Assembly (NCBI GenBank): GCA_910579205.1
Contig: CAJTTD010000006.1
Location: 1 to 64,000 of the forward strand
Direction: 5' to 3'
Length of the DNA stretch: 64,000 bases
Source of the DNA: an uncultured Christensenella sp.
GTDB taxonomy: Bacteria; Bacillota; Clostridia; Christensenellales; Pumilibacteraceae
Each line of letters opens with the position of its first letter. Position 1 is the first letter of the stretch. Made by a program: the position numbers and the translations under genes. Positions 9,669 to 18,084 of the stretch are shown here, piece by piece. The notes under the pieces are model-generated. The model was not told the origin of the DNA, did not search any database, and saw only the letters and a program-made list of their open reading frames with translations.

Positions 9669-11153
9669 ATGTCTGAAAACAATTACGTTAAGAGCGACAA
9701 ATTTGCGCCCGTGGCGAGCGGTCAAGCCGTAGTCGAAGCGCGGCAGATGTTGGAACAAGACTGCAAAGTGTTGTCGGTGTCGGCGACGGCAAGCGTGCGC
9801 CCGAGCGAGGTGTTCGCCGGCGAAGCGCGATATGCGGGCAAAGTACGCTTCGACTGCCTCGTACTGTGCGACAACAGAGTGGAGTGCATGTCCGTAGTCG
9901 CCGAGTTTTCGGATAAGATCGCCTCGCCCGCGATCTGCGCGGGTATGAACGTTGTGCTCATGCCCGAAACGGTCAACACCGAAGCAAGTCCGGAAGGCAA
10001 GACCTTAAAGCTTGTCGCGGTAGTGGACGTAAAACTTTGCGCGACTTCTCACAGCGAATGCAATATAATGACCGTTCCCGACAACGGAGTTTTCGCCGAA
10101 AAGAAGACGATAGACTATTGCACCGTTCAAGCCGAGACGTCCGAGGTGGTATACATAACAGACAGTCTCGCCAATGTAAAAGCGACCGAAATACTTTGCA
10201 CTTGTGCGCGCGCTACCGTTACGGCAACGGAATGCGCCGACAACGAAGTAAAAGTATCGGGCACGGTGTATACCTACGTTATAGTGCGAAACGACGACGG
10301 GCTTATTTCGTCGTGTAGGATAGTTACGCCGTATGTCAAAAGCTTGTCGGCGCTCGGCGCTTCGGCAGACAGTTTGGCGCTTGCATCCGCTGCCGTAACC
10401 GAGTCGGCTGCGACGCTCGCGGTAGAGCCGGATAGCAGCACGGTGGAGCTGTCGGTAACCGTTCTCATCGACGCTACGGTGATAGGCTGCGGCAAGACGG
10501 ACGCAATAGTGGACGTGTTCTGCGCCGACAACGAGATAGAAACGTCGTCCGTGGAAATGACGGTTTGCTCGGTAGAACCGCAAACAACCGTAACGGACAC
10601 GATCGACGGGCAGATAACGCTCGAAAAGGACCGTCTCGCCGCCGATAACGTTTTGTGCGTAACCAATACGTTCTGCCAAATAGCGGGCGCGAGAGCGGAA
10701 GACAAGCGCGTATATGTGGACGGCTTGGCGGGCGGAGACATCATTTACTACAATGCCGAAAAGAACGCGGTCGATTCCATTGCGTTCAGACTGCCTTTTT
10801 CCATGCCGCTGTCCGTTCATACCGAAGCGTGCGAAGTGTCGGTGTCGGCGGTTTTGATCGACGTGTCGGTGCGCGTGCGGCGCGAATCGGTGTTCGACGT
10901 TAAGGCGGAAGCGGCGTTTACCGTGCGGCAATCTTCCCAAAAGTCGGTATCGGTGGTGGAATCGGTTAAGCTCGGCGAGCCGATAGCAAGACCTAACGCG
11001 ACGGTTATCGTGCATATAGCCAAAAAGGGCGAAACATTGTGGCAAGCGGCAAAGGCGCTTTGCTGTTCGCCCGACAGAGTTACCGAGCAGAACTCGGCTT
11101 GCGCTGCGCCGTACTCGGGCGGCGAACGCTTGATAAACTTCTGCAATAAATAA
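9669..11153 (+). CDS. SPOCS (DUF3794) and LysM domain protein
   Basis: The 494-residue protein has repeated beta-rich SPOCS/DUF3794 units (about 30-150, 165-290 and 300-425, the pattern KVxVxG then VPF), then a C-terminal LysM (about 445-490: IHIAKKGETLWQAAKALCCSPDRV). Proteins of this build are spore coat or morphogenetic proteins in Clostridia, with LysM binding peptidoglycan. AAGGAG precedes ATG 9669, which beats the in-frame ATG at 9645. No signal peptide is seen, as for mother-cell coat proteins. The spore role is inferred from the family. Confidence 0.88.
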   Translation: MSENNYVKSDKFAPVASGQAVVEARQMLEQDCKVLSVSATASVRPSEVFAGEARYAGKVRFDCLVLCDNRVECMSVVAEFSDKIASPAICAGMNVVLMPETVNTEASPEGKTLKLVAVVDVKLCATSHSECNIMTVPDNGVFAEKKTIDYCTVQAETSEVVYITDSLANVKATEILCTCARATVTATECADNEVKVSGTVYTYVIVRNDDGLISSCRIVTPYVKSLSALGASADSLALASAAVTESAATLAVEPDSSTVELSVTVLIDATVIGCGKTDAIVDVFCADNEIETSSVEMTVCSVEPQTTVTDTIDGQITLEKDRLAADNVLCVTNTFCQIAGARAEDKRVYVDGLAGGDIIYYNAEKNAVDSIAFRLPFSMPLSVHTEACEVSVSAVLIDVSVRVRRESVFDVKAEAAFTVRQSSQKSVSVVESVKLGEPIARPNATVIVHIAKKGETLWQAAKALCCSPDRVTEQNSACAAPYSGGERLINFCNK

Positions 11154-11218
11154 ACGTCAATAAATAATGCTTTAAATGCGCGAAGGAAGCTTGTGATAGG
11201 TTTTCTTCCGCATATGAA

Positions 11219-11266
11219 AAGCCCGCTATCTTCGCATGCAAGTGTAGCGGGCTTATTATTTTTTCT
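11219..11266 (+). terminator. Terminator after the SPOCS/LysM gene
   Basis: AAGCCCGCTA (11219-11228) pairs with TAGCGGGCTT (11245-11254), followed by ATTATTTTTTCT. A short A-run on the left lets it also act for the minus-strand pseudogene. Confidence 0.8.
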
Positions 11267-11284
11267 GTTATGCCGACAAATTGA

Positions 11285-11691
11285 AATTTAATTACTTGAT
11301 CATTTCTAAATAGTATGTGCCAAATGTTGTTACCGATAAAACCACACCTACGATACAATTTTTCGGGGTGCGCTGCATTATTTATTTTGCCCGATATGGT
11401 TGAAAATTTCGCTTGCCCTTGCGCCCGTGAAAGCAACTCATTTACAATATATTTTCCATATCCACGACCGCGACAAGACAGAATGACTTATATACACTCT
11501 AAAATCATTTCGCTTGCTTCTTTGTCGCAGTCGGCTATACCGCAACCGACATAATTACTCGACTTGTCTTTGAGCAATACCCACAAATCGGAATAAAATA
11601 CGGGCGTTTTGCGAAAGATTTCTATTTGTTCTTTGGTTACGGACAAATCGGTATAACTTTTATTGATAATATCAACAAACATATCAAGCAT
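11285..11691 (-). pseudogene. GNAT-type acetyltransferase, nonsense-broken
   Basis: Read on the minus strand, 11691-11491 gives MLDMFVDIINKSYTDLSVTKEQ to ASEMILECI, then an in-frame TAA (11490-11488). The same frame goes on with VILSCRGRGYGKYIVNELLSRAQGQ and LYRRCGFIGNNIWHIL, the acetyl-CoA binding core (RGRGYG) and C-terminal part of a GNAT. A CAA-to-TAA change would explain the stop. The frame upstream of 11691 is open only to about 11740 and lacks a clear start, so the N-terminus may also be damaged. No copy elsewhere in the window. Confidence 0.75.
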
Positions 11692-11811
11692 ATCGTTAGT
11701 ACCGACGGTTATTTCTATATCATCTCTATGTACGCAAAAGCGAGTTTTTGCGCGATCTTACACTCGCACGAGCGTTATCGCCGCCCGCGCCGTCCGATGG
11801 GGCGTTAAGGA

Positions 11812-11840
11812 TTGACTTTTACGGATATACGCGGTATACT
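11812..11840 (+). promoter_or_regulatory. ispE promoter
   Basis: TTGACT (11812-11817), 17 nt, TATACT (11835-11840), 19 nt before the ispE ATG. Confidence 0.7.
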
Positions 11841-11859
11841 TGTGCAAAGGGAATGAATC

Positions 11860-12732
11860 ATGGGAAGAAAACTCGCGCTTAAAGCTTTTGCAAAAGCAAA
11901 TTTGTCGCTCGATATAACGGGCAAGACGGGCAATATGCACACCATAGACAGCGTCATGGTAACGCTCGACTGCTTTGACTCCGTTACGGTGTCCGAACGC
12001 GACGACAAAGACATAAACGTCGTGTTTACAAACGACGCGTCCATCGGTGCGGATAACACGGCATATCGTGCCGCGCGTGCCGTTCAAGACCGCATAGGCG
12101 GCAACGGCTGGGACATAACGGTGGAAAAGGGCATACCCGTGGCGGCGGGCTTGGGCGGATCGTCGGCGGACGGTGCGGCGGTGCTGCGCGCTCTCGACGT
12201 TTTGTACAAGCTCCCCGAACGCGGCGTAAACATGCGCGCTCTCGCGCTCGAAATAGGCTCGGACGTGCCGTTTATGCTCACGGGCGGCATAGCTCGCGTG
12301 CGCGGCACGGGCGACGATCTGTTTTTTATGGAAAACAAGCTTAATATTTTTGCCGTCGGAATAATGTGCGGCGAAGCGTCCACAAAACGCGTTTATGAAA
12401 AGTTCGACGAGATGTATCCGCAGTGCGCGCTGTCGGCAACCGATAACGACAAGCTTTGCGAGTTGATATTGGACGGCGACAGTAAAGCCATAGAGCTTGC
12501 GGGCAATGCACTGTACGCGCCCGCCGCGGCGCTTTTGCCCGACGTCGAAAAAAAAGCCGCGCTTCTTAAAAGCGCGGGCGCAATAGTCAATTTAACGGGG
12601 TCGGGCGGAATGCTGCTCGGCTTATTCAACGACGTAGGAAAGCTTGCCGAGTGCGTCAACCGATTGCGCGGCGTTGCAGACTTCAAAGTATTTACAACAG
12701 CCAAGACGGGCGTATTGCATTCGTGGCTGTGA
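11860..12732 (+). CDS. ispE: 4-(cytidine 5'-diphospho)-2-C-methyl-D-erythritol kinase
   Basis: The 290-residue GHMP kinase phosphorylates CDP-ME in the MEP route to isoprenoids. It shows AFAKANLSLDITGK at the N-terminus, the ATP motif PVAAGLGGSSADGAAVLRAL (about 86-105), and LTGSGGMLLGLF near the C-terminus. Length is normal. It has its own promoter; the minus-strand amidase gene ends 10 nt after it with no obvious terminator between. Downstream GHMP-type motifs rule out homoserine kinase by the order and context. Confidence 0.95.
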   Translation: MGRKLALKAFAKANLSLDITGKTGNMHTIDSVMVTLDCFDSVTVSERDDKDINVVFTNDASIGADNTAYRAARAVQDRIGGNGWDITVEKGIPVAAGLGGSSADGAAVLRALDVLYKLPERGVNMRALALEIGSDVPFMLTGGIARVRGTGDDLFFMENKLNIFAVGIMCGEASTKRVYEKFDEMYPQCALSATDNDKLCELILDGDSKAIELAGNALYAPAAALLPDVEKKAALLKSAGAIVNLTGSGGMLLGLFNDVGKLAECVNRLRGVADFKVFTTAKTGVLHSWL

Positions 12733-12742
12733 TTCGATTCGG

Positions 12743-13258
12743 TCAATTTCTGTATCCCTTTATATGAAGCGGGCGGAACTGCGCGGCGTTGTACGAACTT
12801 AGAGGCTTGTCGAGCGCGTCGTAGCTGTGCGCCGCTATAAGTATGCGGTCTTGCAAATTTGTGCCGCGCGCCGCGTCTTTTCCGTCGAGTATTTTTACTA
12901 CGACGGGCGAATGGTAAAACCGCCCGCCGTTGTCGCCAAGTTGCACGATGTCTCCGATCTCTATTTCATTCAGCTCCGTAACCGCGGCAAACGGTCCGAA
13001 GCTGTCGTTTGCTACGAGAAATTTGTATAGAAATTCAACGCCCGTCCATGACGGAGTTCTGTTGTTGGTGGAGCGGTAAAACCAGCCGTAAAGCGGCGAA
13101 TAGTTCATCACGCCGCAGCCCGCATATAAGCATTGCGACGCAAAATTGGTGCAGTCTCCGCCGATCTCCGAAAAGTCGTAATAGTCTTTGTTTCTGCCGA
13201 ATGCCCATTTTCTTGCGTATGCGACAGCCGCCGTGCGGTCGTATCTGTAAATATCCAT
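12743..13258 (-). CDS. Amidase-domain protein (Amidase_6 type)
   Basis: The 171-residue protein begins MDIYRYDRTAAVAYARKWAFGRNKDYYDFSEIGGDCTNFASQCL. The GGDCTNFASQ block with the catalytic-type Cys near residue 36, and YHSPVVV with a His near 115, define this CHAP/NlpC-like amidase family found in Bacillota. No signal peptide or wall-binding domain is visible, so it acts in the cytosol or mother cell, or is exported by another route. GGAG precedes the ATG. The substrate is unknown; peptidoglycan peptides are a reasonable guess. Confidence 0.85.
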   Translation of the reverse strand: MDIYRYDRTAAVAYARKWAFGRNKDYYDFSEIGGDCTNFASQCLYAGCGVMNYSPLYGWFYRSTNNRTPSWTGVEFLYKFLVANDSFGPFAAVTELNEIEIGDIVQLGDNGGRFYHSPVVVKILDGKDAARGTNLQDRILIAAHSYDALDKPLSSYNAAQFRPLHIKGYRN

Positions 13259-13410
13259 ACTCCGTTGTATTCGCGTTGCCGCCGTGTTGTTACGGCGGTC
13301 ATCGCTTTATAAATTTTGCTCGCAATACATACTGATATATAGTTTAGCATATGCTGTTACATATAAACGACGCGCGTTATATAATGTTAAAAAGCAACGG
13401 GAGACGAAAT

Positions 13411-13734
13411 ATGTTAACATCGATAGAACTGTATAACAGAGTCAACGAACTGCGCTTAAAAAGCTCTTTGTCGGCGGCAAAACTGAGTACGATGGCGGGT
13501 ATTTCGCACGGCACGTTGGACTCGTGGCGTAGGCGCGGCACAATGCCCACGCTCGAAGTGCTGGAAGGTTTGAGCGACGCATTGCAAGTTCCGATGTACA
13601 CATTGCTATATGACTTGAGTACGGACAAGCTTACGGGCGACGAAGTGGAACTTTTGAACTGTTGGAAGCATATCGACGAAAAGGATAAATACGCGCTCAT
13701 AGAGATAATGAAGTCGCTTGCAAAGTCGGAATAA
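13411..13734 (+). CDS. XRE-family helix-turn-helix regulator
   Basis: The 107-residue protein carries an HTH at about residues 5-60 (NRVNELRLKSSLSAAKLSTMAGISHGTLDSWRRRG, then PTLEVLEGLSDALQVP), followed by a short helical tail. ATG 13411 follows GGGAGACGAAAT; the frame upstream is ignored. It precedes a second XRE protein by 17 nt, so the two probably form one transcript. Targets are unknown. Confidence 0.85.
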   Translation: MLTSIELYNRVNELRLKSSLSAAKLSTMAGISHGTLDSWRRRGTMPTLEVLEGLSDALQVPMYTLLYDLSTDKLTGDEVELLNCWKHIDEKDKYALIEIMKSLAKSE

Positions 13735-13751
13735 CGGTACGGTCATCAACA

Positions 13752-14285
13752 ATGCAAAACGATACCATAGGAAAAAGGCTGCACAAGTTGCGGCGCGAAA
13801 AAAACTTGTCGCAGCAACAGCTCGCCGAAGCCGTGGGCGTTTCGAGACAGACTGTTTGCAAATGGGAGAGCGACGGCGCAATGCCGAGCGCGGATAATAT
13901 AGGTTATTTGAGCGAAGCGCTCGAAGTTTCGCCCGACTATTTTATATCTGCCGTCGGTTCGGCAAGGAGCAAAGAGGCCGCGAACGCAAATGCCGTTGCC
14001 GAAGACGGTCCAATAGTATCGAGTACGGAGTGCGCCGCGTGTGTAGGCAAAAAGAAACATCTTGTATACAAGATACTTATTATCGTAACGGCTATAGCTT
14101 TTTGTGTGTTCTTGATGCTTGCCGTTGCTACGGGGTGTATATCGCTTTCGACCAATACGGGCGACAGAGTAATAAGCACTGTGTCCGTAGACAGATCGGT
14201 GTTTGTTGCTATGGCGGTATGTTCGGGCATACTCTTTGCCGCGCTCGTAGCGGAAATTTTCGTGTATATCGTTAAAAGCAGATAA
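13752..14285 (+). CDS. Membrane-anchored XRE-family regulator
   Basis: The 177-residue protein has an N-terminal HTH (about 7-62: LHKLRREKNLSQQQLAEAVGVSRQTVCKWESDGAMPSADN), a linker with two Cys (ECAAC), and two hydrophobic helices (about 104-128 and 149-173). Such HTH-TM proteins sense envelope state in Bacillota and act on nearby genes. It follows the first HTH gene and precedes a gene for a secreted protein, a plausible target. The regulatory link is inference. Confidence 0.85.
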   Translation: MQNDTIGKRLHKLRREKNLSQQQLAEAVGVSRQTVCKWESDGAMPSADNIGYLSEALEVSPDYFISAVGSARSKEAANANAVAEDGPIVSSTECAACVGKKKHLVYKILIIVTAIAFCVFLMLAVATGCISLSTNTGDRVISTVSVDRSVFVAMAVCSGILFAALVAEIFVYIVKSR

Positions 14286-14324
14286 ATGTAAACTAATATA
14301 TACATTATGTAAACCGCAAAGTAC

Positions 14325-14353
14325 TTGTATTATTTTGTGGTTTTTTGTATAAT
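14325..14353 (+). promoter_or_regulatory. Promoter upstream of the secreted-protein gene
   Basis: TTGTAT (14325-14330), 17 nt, TATAAT (14348-14353). The transcript would have a leader of about 115 nt that contains a perfect 8-bp palindrome (14393-14411). Confidence 0.65.
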
Positions 14354-14392
14354 ACAAGAGAAAAGTCTGCAACGGTTTTTGCGCACAGCTAT

Positions 14393-14411
14393 ACAAGAAC
14401 GAAGTTCTTGT
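14393..14411 (+). repeat. Perfect palindrome in the leader, partly repeated in the coding start
   Basis: ACAAGAAC, 3-nt centre GAA, GTTCTTGT. The 14-mer ACAAGAACGAAGTT (14393-14406) recurs exactly at 14489-14502, inside the first codons of the gene. It could be a protein binding site or an RNA hairpin. The neighbouring HTH proteins are candidate binders; that is inference. Confidence 0.6.
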
Positions 14412-14476
14412 GAGCCGTGTAAAGTCGAGATCGAAATACGTATCGGTGATACGGTGCTATGCAAGGAGCGCTTAAA

Positions 14477-14998
14477 GTGAGAGCACACACAAGAACGAAG
14501 TTAAAAGGTCTGTCGGTATTGGCGGCGGCGATAGCCGTAGCGCTGTGCGTTTGCACGTTGTTCGGCATGTTCGGAGTGTGCAGCGCGAATGCTCAAGTCG
14601 GCGACGGTACGCAGACGGAAACAGACGGGGCGGAAACCGAAGCGACACCGCGCGGATTATTTACGTCGCTTTCGCTCGCCATCAACGGCGGCGACGGCAT
14701 GATATGGGCGACAGTCAAAAACGATTTTACGTTGTTGCCGTCCACCGTCGTAGTCATAGTGGAACTGTACTGTTCGGATACCTATTACGAATCGCATGAG
14801 GACATGGAGCTGGTCAGCATAAACTCCACCGAGGATCTTAATATGGGTAAAACCATAACGGCGGAAGCTTCTACGGGCGGAGTGCAAAAATATTGGCAAG
14901 GAAGGATGAGGTACAAAGTAGATAAAAAAGGTTGGCAATCGGAAACGACCGGAACAATGAAGTACAGCGCGGAAGGCGAGTATTTGGGATTGTTGTGA
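14477..14998 (+). CDS. Secreted protein of unknown function
   Basis: The 173-residue product has a basic start (VRAHTRTKLKG), a hydrophobic signal core (about 14-38) and an ANA type cleavage site, then an acidic Thr-rich linker and a beta-rich domain (about 65-173). GTG 14477 is chosen because AAGGAG lies 8 nt upstream; the in-frame ATG at 14459 lies before that site. It belongs to no family I recognise. It sits just after a pair of HTH genes and is transcribed from its own promoter. Confidence 0.7.
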   Translation: MRAHTRTKLKGLSVLAAAIAVALCVCTLFGMFGVCSANAQVGDGTQTETDGAETEATPRGLFTSLSLAINGGDGMIWATVKNDFTLLPSTVVVIVELYCSDTYYESHEDMELVSINSTEDLNMGKTITAEASTGGVQKYWQGRMRYKVDKKGWQSETTGTMKYSAEGEYLGLL

Positions 14999-15220
14999 TA
15001 TTTTTGTTTGCTGGATAACGCGCCGAATATCGGCGCGTTTCTTTTTGCCGTAAATATCGTTTAAAGTAGAAACGATAGTACCGATATTGCCGCGCGCATA
15101 CCGACAGCGCGTTGTGCAGACGTCGGGCAATTTCGCAATTTTATAAAAAAGTGTGTCCGCTTACGCCGCGCGTCCGTATACTGCATTAGTATACCAAAGC
15201 TGTGCGGAGGATAAATATCG

Positions 15221-15796
15221 TTGAACTTTTCGTTTTACTTGGCATGTGCCATGCTGGGCGCGGGCATCGCCGCGGACGCTTTTCTCGCCGCGCTGGCAAA
15301 CGGACTTAATTGGGAAAAATACAAGCACATACGCGTCAGCGCCGCGGCTTTGATATTTGCGGCGTTCCATGCCGCGGCGGCATACATAAGTTGGTTGTGC
15401 GTAAAGCTTATAGCGAGCAGGATAAATGTATTGTCGCTGTATTTAGACCCCGTGGCAGCGAGCGTTTTTTGCGCGATAGGCGTTAAGAGCATAGCGGACG
15501 GTCTGTCAAAAAGCCGATCGTCGGCATTGCCTACGCGCGCGGGGGTTGCGTCGCTGTTGGCGCAAAGCGCGGCTACGTCGGTGGACGCTCTGTCGTCCGG
15601 GCTTTTTCTTACCGCTTACGGTATCGCCGCGGTCGCGTTTAGCTTGGCTGTTATAGCGGTCATCACTTACGCGGCATATATTGCGGGGTTTGCTATAGGA
15701 AAGCGCTTCGGCGCGGCGCGTTCTCGCGCTCCGCTCATTTGCGGCGGACTGATATTTATACTTATGGGAGTGCAAATACTTGTGGCGGGCGGATGA
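15221..15796 (+). CDS. MntP-like manganese efflux pump family protein
   Basis: The 191-residue protein is almost entirely membrane helices (six). It has the two inverted halves of the family with Asp motifs, AADAFLAALANG (about 17) and TSVDALSSGL (about 125). MntP proteins export Mn2+. TTG 15221 is the start, with GCGGAGG 10 nt upstream; no ATG fits. It lacks the exact SxDAFA motif of E. coli MntP, so the substrate is uncertain. It ends at a strong terminator. Confidence 0.75.
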   Translation: MNFSFYLACAMLGAGIAADAFLAALANGLNWEKYKHIRVSAAALIFAAFHAAAAYISWLCVKLIASRINVLSLYLDPVAASVFCAIGVKSIADGLSKSRSSALPTRAGVASLLAQSAATSVDALSSGLFLTAYGIAAVAFSLAVIAVITYAAYIAGFAIGKRFGAARSRAPLICGGLIFILMGVQILVAGG

Positions 15797-15812
15797 CGTA
15801 CCGAATTTAAGA

Positions 15813-15850
15813 CACGAAAAAAGAGCCGATAAACGGCTCTTTTTTTCGTG
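15813..15850. terminator. Bidirectional terminator
   Basis: CACGAAAAAAGAGCCG, loop ATAAA, CGGCTCTTTTTTTCGTG: the stem includes A6/T7 arms, so it can end both the MntP-like gene and the convergent Cys-rich gene, whose stop codon lies a few bases away. Confidence 0.9.
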
Positions 15851-15855
15851 CAACG

Positions 15856-16104
15856 TCAATAGTTGCGCATGCACTCACAGCAGCAAGTTTTTTGCCGATT
15901 TTCGCAGCAACGTTCCTCGCGGCAGCCGCACTTGTTTTCGTGCCGACCGCAGTTGCATTTGCAGCAGCACTTATTGCATTCGCAACAGTGCTCGCGACGG
16001 CACTCGCAGTTGTCGTGATCGCCGTCATGCGAGCAGCACTGACGGGGCTTTACGCAGACGCGGCAATCATTGCAATTTTGGAAACAGCGACAAAATGAGA
16101 ACAT
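15856..16104 (-). CDS. Small cysteine-rich protein
   Basis: The 82-residue protein has 25 Cys, many as CC, CCC and CxC, with His, Arg and Asn between, and no signal peptide. GGAGGT lies 5 nt before the ATG at 16104, so the reading frame is well supported despite its odd make-up; the longer frame has no such site. It could be a metal-binding (metallothionein-like) protein or a disulphide cross-linked spore-coat protein. The similar Cys-rich head of the collagen-like protein at 18085 favours the surface or coat idea. Function is unproven. Confidence 0.75.
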   Translation of the reverse strand: MFSFCRCFQNCNDCRVCVKPRQCCSHDGDHDNCECRREHCCECNKCCCKCNCGRHENKCGCREERCCENRQKTCCCECMRNY

Positions 16105-16212
16105 AAACCACCTCCATGTTTTATGTATGGCTCGTTTGAAGGCGGTCATAGTACATTGTATTGCCGAGCGCGGCATTGCGTTACAAGTATTTCGGTTTTT
16201 ACGATAGTTGTT

Positions 16213-16638
16213 CTAAAGACGGCTTTCGCGGTTTACATCGTCTGATGGCGGGGAGTCCGAATAAACGGAAAGATCGGGGTTTTGAAACAGCTTGCCCAAA
16301 TAAGCTATCACAAGACCGCTGTGTATATCGGACGGCGGAACGGGCAGTCCTATAAGCTCGGACAATCTTCCCGCTATATCAAACGCTTGCATGACCGCGT
16401 AAGATATTTCGCGCATTACCGTTTTGGGTTTTAACTTGCGCATTTCGCCGATCATGCGATAGATCTCGCAAAATGACGTGCTCGTTTCCGTGCCGTACAG
16501 TATCACTGCGTCTACCAAACACGCAAAGCCTTTCAGATCCGCGCGCACTCCGCACTTTATAACGAGGCGTTCGGCAGTGGCTCGGAACGTTTTATCGGCG
16601 ATGATGTCGAATGGCGTATCCAAATAAATATCATTCAT
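16213..16638 (-). CDS. Stand-alone Spo0A C-terminal (effector) domain protein
   Basis: The 141-residue protein matches the Spo0A DNA-binding domain from about residue 20 to 90: TAERLVIKCGVRADLKGFACLVDAVILYG, then FCEIYRMIGEMRKLKPKTVMREISYAVMQAFDIAGR. It has no receiver domain, so it cannot be regulated by phosphorelay. Start 16638 is preferred because a TTGATA-N17-TACAAT promoter ends 6 nt before it and there is no ribosome-binding site. It might compete with or modulate Spo0A at 0A boxes; that is inference. Confidence 0.8.
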   Translation of the reverse strand: MNDIYLDTPFDIIADKTFRATAERLVIKCGVRADLKGFACLVDAVILYGTETSTSFCEIYRMIGEMRKLKPKTVMREISYAVMQAFDIAGRLSELIGLPVPPSDIHSGLVIAYLGKLFQNPDLSVYSDSPPSDDVNRESRL

Positions 16639-16644
16639 GATAAT

Positions 16645-16673
16645 ATTGTAGACTGTGTTTATACAAATATCAA
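16645..16673 (-). promoter_or_regulatory. Promoter placing the start codon at the transcript 5' end
   Basis: On the minus strand TTGATA (16673-16668), 17 nt, TACAAT (16650-16645), then six bases and the ATG. The expected start of transcription falls on the ATG, so the mRNA is probably leaderless. Confidence 0.65.
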
Positions 16674-16928
16674 CAATTTTCGACCTATTGCGCCTTGCTC
16701 TTTTTGTGTCTTTATGTGTTTTATTTGAACCGCGTTCAGACATATGCCGCAAACGACCGTTTTTAGATGTGATGTCGCCGTTATCGAACGCGATTTTTTG
16801 CGCAAGTTGAATGTATTATCGGCGAGCATACACAAACGCGCCTATTAAAGCATATCATGAATTAAAACGTGTACCGTTGCGCCTATAGTCGCCTTTAGGC
16901 TAAACGCGCAGTCGGGAACGGAGTGGTA

Positions 16929-18002
16929 ATGACGCTTAGTCTGTGTATGATAGTCAAAAACGAGCAAGACGTGTTGGCGCGCGCTCTTGCAACAGCCGCG
17001 ATCTATGCCGACGAGATAATAATCGTCGATACGGGATCTACAGACCGTACTGTAGAGACGGCAAAGAAGTATACCGACAAGGTGTATTCTTTTGAGTGGA
17101 ACGACGATTTTTCCGCTGCTCGCAACTTTGCCGTGTCAAAAGCCGCTTGCGGGTATTGGATGTGGCTCGATGCGGACGATACGGTTTCCGTTCAAGCCGC
17201 AAAGAGCATCGCGCGTCTGAAAAACAGCTTAGACTCCGCAGTCGATATAGTCATGCTGCCTTATGTCCTTACCTCGGGCGCAGACGGCAGACCTACGTTT
17301 TCGTACTACCGCGAGCGGATAATAAAAAACCGTTCGGATTTTGTGTGGCGCGGGCGCGTGCATGAGGCGGTGGTCATGCACGGCAGCATTATTCGCGGCA
17401 AACCCGAGATAGTCCACGCCAAACCGCCCGACAAATCGTCGGGAACGCGCAACCTCGATATTTATATGAAAAAGGTGGCGCTCGACGAGCCGTTTGAGCC
17501 GCGTGAAACGTACTACTTTGCGCGCGAATTGTATTACAACGGTCATATCGAAAAAGCCGCCGAACGGTTCAGAGAGTTTTTGCGTGAGCCGAACGGATTT
17601 TCGGTGAACAAGACGGACGCATGCCTCATGCTGTCGCGCTGTCTTGTAAAGCTGGGCAAAAAAGCGGAGGCGCTCGCGCCGCTGTACGACAGCTTTAAAT
17701 ACGGGTTGCCCACGGGCGAAGTGTGCTGCGAAATAGCTATGCAGTTATTTTCTTTGAACCAAACCGCTCAAGCGGCGTACTGGTTTGAAAGCGCGCTGCG
17801 CGCCAAACCCGATATAGCCTCGGGCGCGTTTATAGATAAAGACTGTTACGGCTTTCTGCCGTGCATATGGCTGTCGGTGTGCTACGACAAAATGGGCAAT
17901 TACCGAAAAGCATATCGGTATCACTGTAAAGCGCGCAAGCTCAACCCCGAACATCCGAGCGTAATAGCCAATCAAAAATACTTTCACGGCTTGGGCTTTT
18001 GA
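16929..18002 (+). CDS. Family 2 glycosyltransferase with TPR-like tail
   Basis: The 357-residue protein has a GT-A fold domain (about 1-170) with SLCMIVKNEQ, IIVDTGSTDRT, AARNFAV and WLDADDT (DxD), followed by WRGRVHE, then helical TPR-like repeats (about 200-350). ATG 16929 follows GGAG at 5 nt; GTG 16923 is an alternative. This architecture is frequent beside collagen-like and other Thr-rich surface proteins, which it may glycosylate. The collagen-like gene starts 82 nt downstream. Acceptor and sugar are unknown. Confidence 0.88.
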   Translation: MTLSLCMIVKNEQDVLARALATAAIYADEIIIVDTGSTDRTVETAKKYTDKVYSFEWNDDFSAARNFAVSKAACGYWMWLDADDTVSVQAAKSIARLKNSLDSAVDIVMLPYVLTSGADGRPTFSYYRERIIKNRSDFVWRGRVHEAVVMHGSIIRGKPEIVHAKPPDKSSGTRNLDIYMKKVALDEPFEPRETYYFARELYYNGHIEKAAERFREFLREPNGFSVNKTDACLMLSRCLVKLGKKAEALAPLYDSFKYGLPTGEVCCEIAMQLFSLNQTAQAAYWFESALRAKPDIASGAFIDKDCYGFLPCIWLSVCYDKMGNYRKAYRYHCKARKLNPEHPSVIANQKYFHGLGF

Positions 18003-18084
18003 CCGCACGATATTCGGCAGTGCGCGTCGCTTTGCATAAGCAAAACTTTAAAGACGGCTTTTTAGCAAACAAAAGGAGGTAAAC

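Noticed and set aside
16106..16180. Possible sporulation-sigma -10 (CATACATA) before the Cys-rich gene
   Set aside because: A partial match to CATA-type -10 boxes with no convincing -35; too weak to call.
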